From Asterella californica (taxonomy: Eukaryota; Streptophyta; Marchantiopsida; Marchantiales; Aytoniaceae): 64,000 bases of DNA. Where the stretch lies: contig JAYKYS010000010.1 of assembly GCA_036924285.1 (NCBI GenBank), forward strand, positions 19,691,001 through 19,755,000, read 5' to 3'. Under the pieces are notes generated by a model. The model did not search any database. It saw only the letters and a list, made by a program, of their open reading frames with translations, and was not told where the DNA came from. This document shows, in pieces, positions 53,897 through 64,000 of the stretch. The stretch's first letter is position 1. Every line of letters begins with the position of its first letter. The translations under genes were made by a program, and so were the position numbers.

Positions 53897-56220
53897 TAAC
53901 ATGTTTTTCTGTCTAGGAATACACGGGGTATATGGCTGTGTAGAGGTATGTGGATTGACAAGGTTGGATCTAGATCTGGATGTTTCCACTCAAATGTTTC
54001 ACTATCTACTCTTCTAGCCTGAGTGACCTTGTATCCGCTCGTCTCGAGTTTAAAGTTTGCTACGATCCAAGGTTACGTATAGGTTGCATAAACTTGTGTT
54101 ACAAACAGATCTTTTGTATTCTAACTAAAAATACTCAGATCTGTATTATCTAACTGAAGTTATTCATCTATATCACTGGAAGCCTGACTTCTGAATAGCT
54201 CCCCAGCGACGCTAACTGGCCATCGATCCAACTATCACAACTTCATAGTACAATCAGAAGATACTAAGATCACTCAATCAACTTGATAGAGTATCGATAC
54301 AACTTGCTATACACCCTGGTCTACCAAGTATTCCAGCAAGGTAAAACATGCATAATCCAAAACACTATTCAGATCTCAGTATAGCGCCAACGGCGGTAGT
54401 ACCTGACAGCTCCGAGAACCCAAACAGCGGCTTAAGACTCATGGTGGCTCCGTTCTCCTTCATCACCAAGAGCTGAAATCAGCCCCACACCTTCCAATGT
54501 CGAGTTGTATGCAGGTATGGCAGTTTCAGCAACAAACTCCTCTCCAAATTGCTCGAAAATGATCAAATTGACAATAGATGATACCGAAAAACCCGAAATT
54601 GCTAATAACAGAAGTATTTTCGAACTTTGAGATCTCAGTCCTTCCAAACCACTCGACCAATGATGATCAAACTTCACAGGAAGCTTGATTGGACCCTTCA
54701 TTCCTACCCTGAACAATTTTCAGGTCGAAATCTCAAACCAATTCTCAGATATGGATCAAACCGTAATCTGTGCTAACTTTAGAGCTTTACAGATCCAGGT
54801 ACATTTGATCCAAGATTCTGAACAAACTACTCGACCATTTGAGGTGAAACTTCCCAAGTATCTTACTGATAAGGCATGCTTCAATCCTGGAAAGTTTCAC
54901 TCAGAAATTCGAGACAGAATTTAAGCAATAGCAACCTATCCATGGCTATCACAGTTCGCTGTCCCCGCCTTATCCCGTCTGCACTTCTCAACTTCAATCG
55001 GTCGGTTCAGAATCCAATTCGATCAAGAAACTGATGAAATTGATATCAGAACGACCAGCACGTCGTCAGCTCTCCAACCCAACAGACAGCTCCTCAAAAC
55101 TCCTCGTGAGTCTCTCGGAACAACCAGAAACGTAGCAATAGGTACAATTTTCACCCCCCTCCACTCAATCGATCATAACGCGCTCATACTTTCATCAAAT
55201 CGATTGATTCTTCAGCCCAGATTGTAGCCCCGGTCGAGAGCTCTCCAACCATACCCTTCGTTTCGCGAATGGACCTCTGAAGCCTCCAGAAACCACAGAA
55301 ACGTCTCGAGGATCAGCTAGAACACCATTGGTCCAAAAATGGACCAATAAGAGCAAAAAGATCTTTACTTTTGTCTTTTCTCCTCTTAACTTTTCCCTTA
55401 GAACGAATTTTTACTCTCCAAGGAGACACAAGACATCAACAACACTCTAAGACTTCACAAAATCCTTCAGATATGTCGATGGATTCTTCGCGGTCCGTAA
55501 CTACACAGATGCGCTCAACCAGAATGAAACCAGTGAGCCGTAGACTAATACAACGTCAATATTACAACTTGGAAACGTTCTACAATAAAAGGTATGACAA
55601 AAGGAAACGGTGAAGCTATCACTCGATTGTAATATTCTTGCCCGAAGTTTCTCACGATCCAAGCCCCATGATTGATCTTCGGTCTGCAATGGCACCGGAC
55701 ATCGACCCAAAGATTGAAAGGAACGTTCGATGGATAGTTGAGATCCATCGTTCCTCACAACAAAATGTACACCGTCATATCCCAAGTCTCTCCGTATGTT
55801 ACGATTGGAAGGATCACCGGAAGCTGTAACTCCATCACCCTCCCCATGAACTCATCACCAAAGTACGCAACTAACCACTGTCGAAAGTGATCGCGGTGGA
55901 TGCAATGAAGCTTGATGTGAAACGGATTCGGGAAAGGAAGATCCAGAGCCGGTAACACACCTCCGTCCATAACCACCACTCCTGCAGTTCTTCACTCCTC
56001 CATGCAGACCACCGAGAACCCTTACGAATCACCCGCTGAGAGAGAATACCATATGAACCTTCGACCCACCATTTTATACACAAATGCGGCGACAAGGACC
56101 ACTAAAGTGAACGCGCACAGATCGATGACTTGACACGTTCCTCTACCGTGCGATCACTTAAACAGATAATCACAAATGTGGCACTCATCACACCGTTCGG
56201 CGAGTTACGCGATACGGTTC
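53897..56220. mobile_element. Unassigned insert in element B gag
   Basis: Gag homology stops at about 53896 and resumes near 56221, so about 2.3 kb is foreign. Both boundaries are approximate and no target duplication was found. Parts resemble the style of an inverted A-type LTR (for example ACACCATTGGTCCAAAAATG near 55325), but no direct match was seen. Minus-strand coding-like sequence lies at 55545-55979. No transposase, RT or LTR pair was recognised. Confidence 0.5.
55545..55970 (-). pseudogene. Hypothetical protein remnant with a duplicated segment
   Basis: On the minus strand from ATG 55970, one frame reads through a TGA (about 55755) to 55545. Two segments look alike: HRDHFRQWLVAYFGDEFMGR with LQLPVILPIVTYGETW, and NHGAWIVRNFGQEYYNRV with SPFPFVIPFIVERFQVV. 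Both have W-[LI]-V-x-x-F-G-x-E and a Pro/Ile/Val hydrophobic stretch. I do not recognise the family. It may be chance, or a host gene piece carried by the insert. Confidence 0.35.
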
Positions 56221-57206
56221 ACGAAACACAGAAAAGAAACACAACATAGGTTACACAGGAATTTCACACAGGAGCCGAACCACAACACGACACCGGTTAT
56301 TGTGCCCAGCAAACCGTGGATTGGTACTTGGGAGGATTATCTCAGGATATGGAGTTGTACTGCAGAAGAGGAAGAGGTGATGATTTAGTAGAAGTACAGA
56401 AGCATGCCGAGCAGTATGAAACCTCGAGTATCACTCGGAATATGAGGAAAAACAGAGGAAAGACCTCGAAGAAGTCCAAGAAGTCGAAGAAGTCTTCTAG
56501 GAAGTCCAAGAGGAAGTCCAAGTCCACTGAAATTGATAACAGTGATTCAGAAGCATCCTCTACTTCTGAAGAGTCTATTGTCGAAAGTTCAGAATCCGAA
56601 TCTGAACAAGAGAAGAAGACACAGAAGAAGAAAAAGGAGAAGACACGAGCAAGGGAGGAAGTTGTGTAGAAGATGCCTCAAACTCAGATCATTCAGTCTG
56701 CACCGGATCCTCGTATCGATGAAGTTCTGAAGCAGTTTGCCGACCTGAAAGTTCATCTTCTGAACCAGAAGGACAAGCGGAAGCAACCAACAGTTTTCCG
56801 GCCAAACCTTTGGTGCAACCTTTGTAACTCTTCCGGGCACACCAGAGATCAGTGTACGCAGGACCAAGTTGTCAATTGGGCCGGCTGGGAAGAAGACAAT
56901 GAGGGATATCTACACGATCCTAGTGAGAAAACCTGCTATAGGATCGAGACGATACAACCTTTCACTCCTACTCCTCCCGCCCAATATAATCGTTATGTAC
57001 TTAGGGATAGAGCTAGTAATGTACAGACCATGACGTCCTAGCAACCTTCTTCATCACAACGACCTCTAAACCCTCTTCCTGAAGCGTGCAATAATTGTGG
57101 AGAGACAGGACACTGGTGGTCCACCTGTCCTCATCCGAGAAGACAGATTGGGCAAGTGCCCTTGTGTGGGAATTGTAAGGAAGCAGGTCATTTCACAGGA
57201 AATTGT
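56221..57206 (+). pseudogene. gag: Element B gag, C-terminal part with three zinc knuckles
   Basis: It resumes HRLHRNFTQEPNHNTTPVIV and PSKPWIGTWEDYLRIW. A frame change precedes a Lys/Ser-rich basic block (KKSKKSKKSSRKSKRKSKS) and an acidic Ser/Glu block. One frame, with two TAG stops (before KMPQTQII and after TMTS), then carries CCHC knuckles CNLCNSSGHTRDQC (from 56816), CNNCGETGHWWSTC (57087-57128) and CGNCKEAGHFTGNC (57165-57206). All three have CX2CX4HX4C spacing. Confidence 0.8.
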
Positions 57207-58380
57207 CCTCAGACCTTACGACCACGACAAATGATTAGATTTGCAGAGACCACGCCTCCTGCAGAAGCCGCATCAGCTTCTAAACTCGAGCTAGCAGTGG
57301 TACAGCACATCACAGTAGAAGAAGAAGATCCTGAGGATTGTACGGATTGTCTCCATATCGAGGAAGACGAACCAGACCCCGGGAAGCGCGAAGGAAAGGA
57401 ACCTCAGCTGCAGAAGACGACTGCAGCTCAGAAGACGAAGTCACTTGAGGCAGCTTCTTCTTTCACTTTGGCGGATGGCACTGTTTGGAGCCCTTGCCCG
57501 GATTCAGACAGTTGGCCTCCAGAAGAAGTCTTGGATGAAGCGGTGTTCAAGGTAAGTACCAGAAGCAAAGGGAAGTCAGAATCCCGTCAGAAGGAGATCA
57601 AGAAGAAGAAGCAGCGAAAGGAGAGGTCATCTTCCCTTGAGCGGCCTGCTTCTCCTACTTACGATCGAGAAGATCCGAAGTACTTTGCTCCTGACATTAG
57701 ACAAGAAGTTGAAGCGATCATGCAAGAAGAGCGGGAGAAGCGACGGAAGATAGTACAGCAGCTTCCTCCACCGACTACGGTAGCCCCTGTCTCAAGGGAA
57801 GAGTCTCCAGTCGAGGGAAGACACCATTCTGGTCTTCCACCCAAGGAAGCAGCTACTACATCTTCTCTGTTGGAAACACCAGTCACTCTTCTAAAGCGAT
57901 CCCTTTACGACTTCTTGCGAAACTTGTGGAATCAGAAGACGGATGTAACCTTCCAACAGCTGTTGGATGACAACGTTGGTTATAGGAAGTTGTTACAATC
58001 CGTGCTTCGAGGATCGAGGAAGAGGAGGACAGCTAAACTTCCCAAGAGCATCCCGATCCTAAGGATAGAGCATGAGGACTTGGGAGCCCCAGAACTTGAT
58101 ATGGAGATCCATGGCTGTCTTCTGAAGAAGGTACCCATTGATTCCGGCTCCGGAGTTAACATCATGACTAAAGAAACGGCGCATGCCTTAGACTTCACTG
58201 AGTTCCAGCCTACTCCAAGAATCCTCAGAATGGCAGACTAGACCAGAAGACGACCTTTGGGGCAACTGAAAGATGTCTTGACGGTAATTGGGGGAGTATC
58301 TTTTTACCTCACTTACATCATTTTGCGACTTGTAGCTAGGGTTGGATATCAGGTGTTGATAGGAAGACCATGATTGTATG
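57207..58380 (+). pseudogene. Element B linker and protease
   Basis: The frame of the third knuckle continues open to 58241: a charged linker rich in Glu/Lys, a segment TPVTLLKRSLYDFLRNLW, then the aspartic protease with PIDSGSGVNIMTKETAHALD (catalytic Asp codon near 58141). It ends at a TAG (58239-58241), where copy B2 has CAG, a C-to-T change. Protease-like GYQVLIGRP follows at 58350-58370. It is the fullest protease in the window. Confidence 0.75.
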
Positions 58381-59427
58381 CTGCAAATGTAATACCGATT
58401 GGAGAAGACATCGTTTGAGATTTCCCAATCCTACACCCAAGCCAGGTGAGAAGACTAAGGTCTCACTTCCTTGGATCAAGATTGGAAACCAAGGTGAAAC
58501 ACCTTCTACGACAGAAGGATACACTTCAGAAGACTCAGCTACGTCTTCTGACAGTGATGAACGATATAATGAGTTTGTGGTGAATAACTTGTGTACTACA
58601 AAGTAACAGAGATAGCAGAGGAAGTGATCTGTGGGTACATTGAGTGCTACGAAGTTGCGGAAGAAGAGCTTCCAGAAGATGAAAATATCATCTTCCCTTC
58701 AGAAGATCCGACAGTTGATCTTCCAGAAGACGAAAATACCGTCTTCCCTTAGGAAGATCAGCCAGTTGATCTTCCAGAAGACGAATCTGAACCGGAAGAA
58801 GCTCCCAAACCGGAATACTTCGGTGCCAGTGAGTACAGTCACACTGAAGGAATGGTAAACCCGGATGATCTTCAAGAAATGGAGGTTGCTCCTGGGAAGA
58901 AGCTGAAGCTTTCCAAGGTGATCGAGGGCCAACAGTTGGAAGACTTTCGAGAACTTCTGACGGAGTTCCAAGATGTCTTCGCGTGGACCATAGAAGACAT
59001 GAAGGGCATACCTCGAGAGTTGGGAGAGCATCGCATTGACTTGCTGGAGGGCGTTGTTCCTGCACGGCAGAGGCAGTATCGGCTCAACCCCAAGTACTCG
59101 CTTCTAGTGAAGGACCAGATCGACCAATACCTGAAGGCAGGAGTCATCTTCCTAGTGCTTAGTAGTGAGTGGGTAGCTCCTATCGTCATCGTGCCGAAGA
59201 AGCAGACAGGGAAGATCCGAGTGTGTCTCTTGACTTCCGAAAGCTGAACTTGGCCACGAAAAAGGATCACCATCCTTTACCATTCACTGATTCTGTGTTA
59301 GATCAGGTAGCATGACATGAGTTCTACAGCTTCCTGGATGGGTATTCTGAGTATAACCAAGTTTCAATCAGAGAAGAAGACAAGTCGAAAACTACTTTCA
59401 CTACTGATTGGGACACGTACGGGTACA
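58381..59427 (+). pseudogene. pol: Element B pre-RT linker and RT N-terminal part
   Basis: Frames alternate. An acidic linker has repeated LPEDE-type units (58690-58790), then MVNPDDLQEMEVAPGKKLKL, EDFRELLTEFQDVFAW, GEHRIDLLEGVVPARQRQYR and SEWVAPIVIVPKKQTGKIRV. A 2-nt insertion near 59233 breaks the frame (copy B2 lacks it). FRKLNLATKKDHHPLPF, a TGA in DQVA*HEFYS and FLDGYSEYNQVSI follow. Confidence 0.83.
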
Positions 59428-60626
59428 ATCAAATGCCGTTTGGTTTGTGCAACGCGCCCGCCACATTCCAGAGATTGATGATTACAATCTTCAAGGAGTA
59501 TCTTCGCACTTTTATGAAGATATTCTTCGATGATTTCTGTGTGTTTGGATCGAAAGAAGACCATCTGATATTTCTAAGGAAGTGTTTTCTGAAGTGTAGA
59601 GAACATTGTTTGGCTTTTCACCCTGAGAAGTGCTTCTTTGGTATGTCAGAGGGAATTTTGCTAGGACATAGGACTTCTGGAAGAGGCATAGAGGTCGACT
59701 GTGCTAAGGTGGAAGTCATCATGAAACTCCACCCACCTGCTAACCTGACTCAGTTGAGAAGCTTCTTAGGCAACGTAGGATACTACAGGAGGTTTATTGA
59801 CAGGTACGCAGAGGTAGCAGGAAGACTCACCAAGTTGCTGAAGAAGGACGAACCATACATTTGGTCTTCTGAGCAGCAGGAAGCATTCGAAGAAATGAAG
59901 AGGCTTCTGTCGGAATCCCCTGTCCTAAGGCCACTTGATTGGGAGAGAGTCTTTCATATTTATGTGGATGTTTCTACCTTCGTCATAGAGGTGGTGTTGA
60001 GTCAGAAAGATGAGAAGAAGAAGGATTATCCCATCTACTATGCGGGAAGACAACTCAGTGATGCAGAGAAGAAGTACTCTACAACTGAAAGGGAGTGTCC
60101 CGGCATGATTTACTCCTGTCGAAAGTTTAGGCACTATCTTCTAGCCAACCCGTTTGTCTTCTATGTGAATCATTTTTCTTTGAAACATCTTGTGAAGAAA
60201 GCGGATTTGTCTGGTAGGATAGCTAGGTGGATTCTTCTACTCCAGGAATTTACTTACATAGTTGAGTACAGGTCTGGAAGACAGCATGTTAATGCTGACT
60301 ACCTATCCAGATTGGAGACGGAACGACGAGAAGATGAAGTGGAAGACGAGTTCCCTGACGAGAAGCTGTTTTCAGTTTTCGCAGAGACACTTTCATTTGA
60401 GGGGGGGCGTACCACCTGCTTCCTAGAAGACGAGACTAGATCTTCTGATCTAGTCTTTGCGACTTCCACAGAAGAGTTGATCTTCAAGGACTTGAGGAAG
60501 TTCTTGGAAGACCAACAGTATCCAGAGGGATTAGATGCGGAGCAGAAGGCTGTCTTCTTACACAAGACAGTCCCTATGCCATCTTCCAGGGTATCCTATT
60601 CAGGAAGGGACACGACGAGAAGCTAA
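59428..60626 (+). pseudogene. pol: Element B RT C-terminal part and RNase H
   Basis: 397 open codons: MPFGLCNAPATFQRLMITIF, the catalytic IFFDDFCVFGSKEDH, HPEKCFFGMSEGILLGHRTS, LRSFLGNVGYYRRFIDRYAE, then RNase H with FHIYVDVSTFVIEVVLSQ (D kept), TTERECPGMIYS and RSGRQHVNADYLSRLE. A frameshift at about 60595 separates it from integrase. The site equivalent to 59774 is where element A inserted in copy B2. Confidence 0.87.
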
Positions 60627-61728
60627 GGAGATGTCTTGAGCCCTCAGAGATTAAGCCTGTGATCACGGATTTTCATTACGAGGATGCTGGGGGTCACTAC
60701 AGGCTGAAGACCACAGTGAAGAAGATGTTGGACGCCGGATACTGGTGGCCGACCATGTACAGAGACACTCTTCAGGAGATCAGGAAATGTGATGCGTGCT
60801 AGAGGGTGGGAAGACCAACAGCTACTACTAGGTGACCTCTTACTCTCATTCTCTCGCTTGCTCCTTTTGAGAAGTGGGGAATCGACTTTGTGGGGCTTAT
60901 CGCCCCGGTGGCTAGAAGAACACGAGCACGGTACATTTTAATAGCTACCGACTATGCTACCAAGATGGTGGAAGGCGAAGCCACAAGGAAGAACGATGCC
61001 GCAGTGGTAGCCAGGTTCCTTTGGCACAATATCATCACTCGATATGGATGTCCACTGGAATTGGTATCAGATAGGGTACTCATTTCTTAAATGAGACTAT
61101 TTCCCTCCTGACCCAATACTTCAGGATAAAGCATCGAAAGACGACGCCGTACAACCCGAAAGCGAACGGATTGACGGAGAAGTCGAATGATCTTTTTTGT
61201 AACATCCTGAATAAGGTAACTGTTAACCATGCGTATAATTGAGACACGAAATTGCCATCTGTGTTATAGGCTTTCAGGATTTCACCCAAAGTCACAACCC
61301 AGAAGACACCTTTTTACTTAACTTATGGCATGACACCTATTGTGCCCATCGAGTTAGAGGTCCCTACTTACAGGTTAGCAGTAATCGAACGCATGGAAGA
61401 AGAAGAAAGCCAGGAGCAGCATCTTCTGAACTTCGTAGAGTTTGAAGAAGACAAGAATGCAGCTTAGGAGAAGACGTACGAAGTACAAGCGCAACGTAAG
61501 GTGAACTATGATGGCAAGCTGAAGAAGGTGACCGTCGTGGATGAGGGCTTGGTTCTTCTCTACGACAATCGACATATTAAGTTCCCTGGGAAACTTCATC
61601 TTCGCTGGATGGGTCCTTACCGAGTCTTGGAGGTCTTCGACAACGGCTCCTTGCAGTTGGAAGAGCTAGACGGTACGTTGATGACCACTCGTGTAAATGG
61701 ATGGCGTGTCAAGAAGTACAGGACGTGA
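60600..61728 (+). pseudogene. pol: Element B integrase
   Basis: Zinc finger region HYEDAGGHY and RKCDAC (with TAG after it), then WGIDFVGLIAPVARR (Asp), a core with [11 protein letters not shown] (Asp), frames shifted at 61075 and later, and the Glu motif seen as NPKANGLTEKSND at about 61156-61194. The C-terminal domain 61501-61728 reads KVNYDGKLKKVTVVDEGLVL, LRWMGPYRVLEVFDNGSLQL and LMTTRVNGWRVKKYRT. No chromodomain follows, as expected for the Tat/Athila side. Confidence 0.82.
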
Positions 61729-61770
61729 ATAGAAGTGCTGAAGCACTGATGTTTGCGGGGACACAAACAT

Positions 61771-61785
61771 GTGAGGGTGGGCGTA
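61771..61785 (+). other. Polypurine tract of element B
   Basis: GTGAGGGTGGGCGTA abuts TGTGGTGCCC, the 3' LTR start. This position fixes the LTR start for the family. Confidence 0.82.
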
Positions 61786-64000
61786 TGTGGTGCCCACAAA
61801 TTACAGGATTCACGAATTTTTGAAATTTTGAGATTAATAACTTATTTGTATAACTGAAGAAGCGTTGTTACTTAAGATTACGGCTTCTTTAGCAGGAAGA
61901 TGATCTTAAGGGCTGTTTGTAATAATAAGTTGACTTCTTCGGAAGACGACCGTCTTCCAAAGAGCATCTTCTCGGTGGTGTCTTCGGAAGGCGGAAGACG
62001 GCGGAAGACACGCATCTTCCGGAAGACGGCAACCATGGAAGCTTAACAACGTAAGGAGTAGGTGCACCTACCAGGTAGCACCGAATCGGTTAGGTAGGTC
62101 AGGAGGGTCGAAACCCCTAAACTGCGGGGAAGATGCGCAGGAAGCGCATTAGCACACAAACCTATCTGCTTCTCGCATCGACCACTTGGTGGCGCGGGCC
62201 TTCCACAGGCCAGAATCCGAGGACCGAGGGTATTGGCTCGAGAAGAAGATCTTGCCCAGGATCGTGAGTGAGTGAGTGACATGTGCCTGGAAGCACAACT
62301 TGTCTCTTCCTGGAGGACAGGCAGGGAAGGAACGGGTGGAAGATCGAATCTTACCGAGAGCCGAAGAAGCGACTTCTGGCGAAGCTATTTCTGCATCTCT
62401 TTCCCAAGGGGAAAACGTAGAAGACGAGGTACCTTGGAGATCATGACGTAGAGTTCCTGGAAGCAGTGTGGGTTGAGGGAGTGCCCGTCAACTGGGGCTC
62501 ATTCTTCCACATATACGTACAGGCGGAGCTAGCGTACTTGAGTATCCCGACGGGAGGACACTTGACACCTTTCCTCTGCTACTTGTATGTAGCCATGGGG
62601 GATCTCACGGAAGGACAGTTGGTGAAGTATGGGCCGACAGCGCAACCTGAGGCGAAGGAGGAGACCTCGGAAGAAGACGATCAAGCAGCAGCCGCAACTC
62701 CCCCTCCCACTCTGATGCCGCAGCTGAGGCCCGGCTCTCATCAGAAGACGCTTCTGGTGAGGGAAGACGACTCCAGTGGGTCGGAAGACGCCACGCCTCC
62801 GAGGAAGATGGGTCCTAGAAGTGTACCTAGGAAGACCACCTCTCTCATACATTCGGGATCGGAGTTTGACTCGGAGGAAGAACTGCTGAGTACCTGACCG
62901 GAGCAGAAGATCGCTTCTGCCACACCAAGGAGTCTTCCGAAGACTCCAGAAGACGTAGGATGGATGGATACTCCTATTGCGATGCGGGGAAGCGCAGTGA
63001 AGAGGACCGCTTCTACCATGGGGAGAGATCTTCCACCCCCGAAGATGAGAAGAGTAGCTTCTTCCCGTGTGCAGAAGTTGAAGACCATTGTGGTGGAAGA
63101 GGCATCTTTGCCTCTGAAGACAAGGTCGACACCTCCAACCGAACTATGGAGATGAACCTGTCTTACGTAGAAAGAAGACTGGAAGAGTTCAGCGCCTTCT
63201 TTCACGCAGAGATCCAACCAGCTATGGAGTTGCTGGAGAAGAGAGCGAAGGCTCAAGAGAAGCCCTTGCAGCCTAGATTCGGTCTGCGCACCTTGATGCG
63301 TCAAGAAGAAGGCCAGAAGAAGACAGAAGCGCTGGAAGCTAATCTCCGCACCACGGAGAAGCTCGCAGCGAGGTACAAGACGGAAGCATTCGCTTCTTCC
63401 AAGGAGCTGACCCAACTGAGGAAGAGCAACCAGGAGTTGCAGGCGCGTTTACAGCAGCGCGACCAAGAGGTTCTCCGAGTGCGGGGGAAGATCACCGCCC
63501 TCGCAGAAGAGAGGACAACATGGAAGACGCAGCGGGAAGCTGCAGAAGCGCGAGTTGCAGCTGAGAAGATGCAGCGGGAAGCAGCGGAAGCTCGTGCGCA
63601 GGAGATGCTAGCACAATCGATGGAAGCACTTCGGAAGAAGTTCAACTTCACCGCGGGTAGGAAGCTGCTTACCCTGGCTAGAGACTGGGACGAGGAGTCC
63701 AGAGCGAGGTTGGTCGAGTGCAAGGAGAGCATGTTCAGGTATTTGGATCGGCAGATAGAGGGAGTGAAGACACTCTATGGTCTTCCCTTGACTCCGCCAC
63801 CTGCAACCGCATCTTCCCAAGCTCCAGCACCATCGACTGGATCTGGATTGGAGAAGGAGGAGTTCGACCTTGCTGTCCACTTAGTAGTGACAGCGTTGGA
63901 ACCCGAGAAGACACCGGAAGATGCCCTGGAAGACAAGATGTCTTCTGGAAGACAAGATGTCTTCTGGAAGACAAGAAGAAGAACCGTCTTCTCAGGTATT
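61786..64000 (+). repeat. 3' LTR of element B (internally deleted, runs off window)
   Basis: It matches 20389-20783, then skips about 1.78 kb (junction near 62181) and resumes as 22555 onward through the coiled-coil ORF to the window end. The deletion removes the presumed LTR promoter-proximal region and the ORF start. Distal LTR sequence lies beyond the window. Confidence 0.88.
62184..64000 (+). pseudogene. LTR-borne coiled-coil protein, 3' LTR copy (5' deleted)
   Basis: It begins within the protein (WW-RAFHR region). A GTGA-type 4-nt duplication near 62270 breaks the frame. 62466-62897 encodes VPVNWGSFFHIYVQAELAYL, PTGGHLTPFLCYLYVAMGDL and the Ser/Glu linker; a stop follows at about 62895. 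The coiled coil spans about 63175-63640 (KTEALEANLRTTEKLAARYK, ARLQQRDQEVLRVRGKITAL). At 63928-63965 a 19-bp unit is repeated twice, which shifts the downstream frame. The C-terminus is outside the window. Confidence 0.72.

Larger units (their letters stand above)
20389..64000 (+). mobile_element. Element B: giant Gypsy retrotransposon (non-chromodomain, Tat/Athila-like), host of the nest
   Basis: The parts, all on the plus strand, are a 5' LTR in three pieces (20389-24886, 32196-33202, 52406-52654), PBS 52673, gag 53508-57206, protease about 58138, RT, RNase H and integrase 58852-61728, PPT 61771-61785 and 3' LTR from 61786 past the window end. The 5' LTR totals about 5.75 kb. It inserted in B LTR copy 2; the left flank CGTGG (20384-20388) is the expected target duplication. 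It is interrupted by a B solo LTR, element E and an unassigned insert. RT motifs (MPFGLCNAPATF, FFDDFCVFG) and a tRNA-Asp PBS point to the plant Tat/Athila side of Gypsy. All genes are decayed. Confidence 0.85.

Noticed and set aside
55371..55613. Short plus-strand ORFs in the 54-56 kb insert
   Set aside because: No conserved motif, start context or second copy supports them; the minus strand in this region looks more protein-like.

Overview
This window looks like one dense block of nested LTR retrotransposons from a nuclear genome, probably a land plant or another streptophyte. I see no single-copy host gene, rRNA, tRNA, CRISPR array or bacterial operon. The plant assignment is an inference. 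Two Ty3/Gypsy families (B and F) have reverse transcriptases of the plant non-chromodomain type (motifs such as FIDDFCVYG and MPFGLCNAPATF). B's primer-binding site fits plant tRNA-Asp and A's fits plant tRNA-Trp. I cannot name the species.

Layout, outer to inner. (1) 1-11373: a minus-strand pol fragment of family B (copy B2), cut by the end of an A-type LTR (1-585) and by a nearly intact, very young family A element (898-9601). (2) 11374-20388: two damaged family B LTRs, copy 1 on the plus strand and copy 2 on the minus strand. They are separated by a scrap of E-type gag, and copy 2 carries an A-type solo LTR (16890-18210). (3) 20389 to beyond the window end: one full family B element inserted in LTR copy 2. 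Its 5' LTR is split into 20389-24886, 32196-33202 and 52406-52654. It is interrupted by a second B-type solo LTR (24887-32190, TSD GTTAG), which itself holds an A solo LTR (28847-30218, TSD CCGG), and by element E (33203-52401, TSD GCGT). Element E in turn contains element F (35503-43122, TSD GGTC) and a deleted A-type copy D (48446-51338). B then continues with PBS, gag (broken by an unassigned insert at about 53.9-56.2 kb), protease, RT, RNase H, integrase, PPT and the start of the 3' LTR (61786 onward).

Main results. Putting the pieces together shows that the family B LTR is about 5.8-5.9 kb long and carries its own sense-strand open reading frame of roughly 770 codons. It encodes a protein with a hydrophobic N-terminal domain, a Ser/acidic linker and a long coiled coil, and is recognisable in all five LTR copies here. 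Family A has a textbook -1 ribosomal frameshift signal between Gag-protease and Pol: slippery GGGTTTT, a 6-nt spacer and a 12-bp stem. The A/D/E lineage, whose Pol resembles a Gypsy lineage I know mainly from basidiomycete fungi, makes 4-bp target duplications that nearly all have CG in the middle (ACGT, CCGG, GCGT).

Almost all coding regions except those of element A are decayed by stops, frameshifts and deletions. Coordinates of element ends come from direct comparison of repeated copies and matching target duplications. Divergence values are by-eye estimates.
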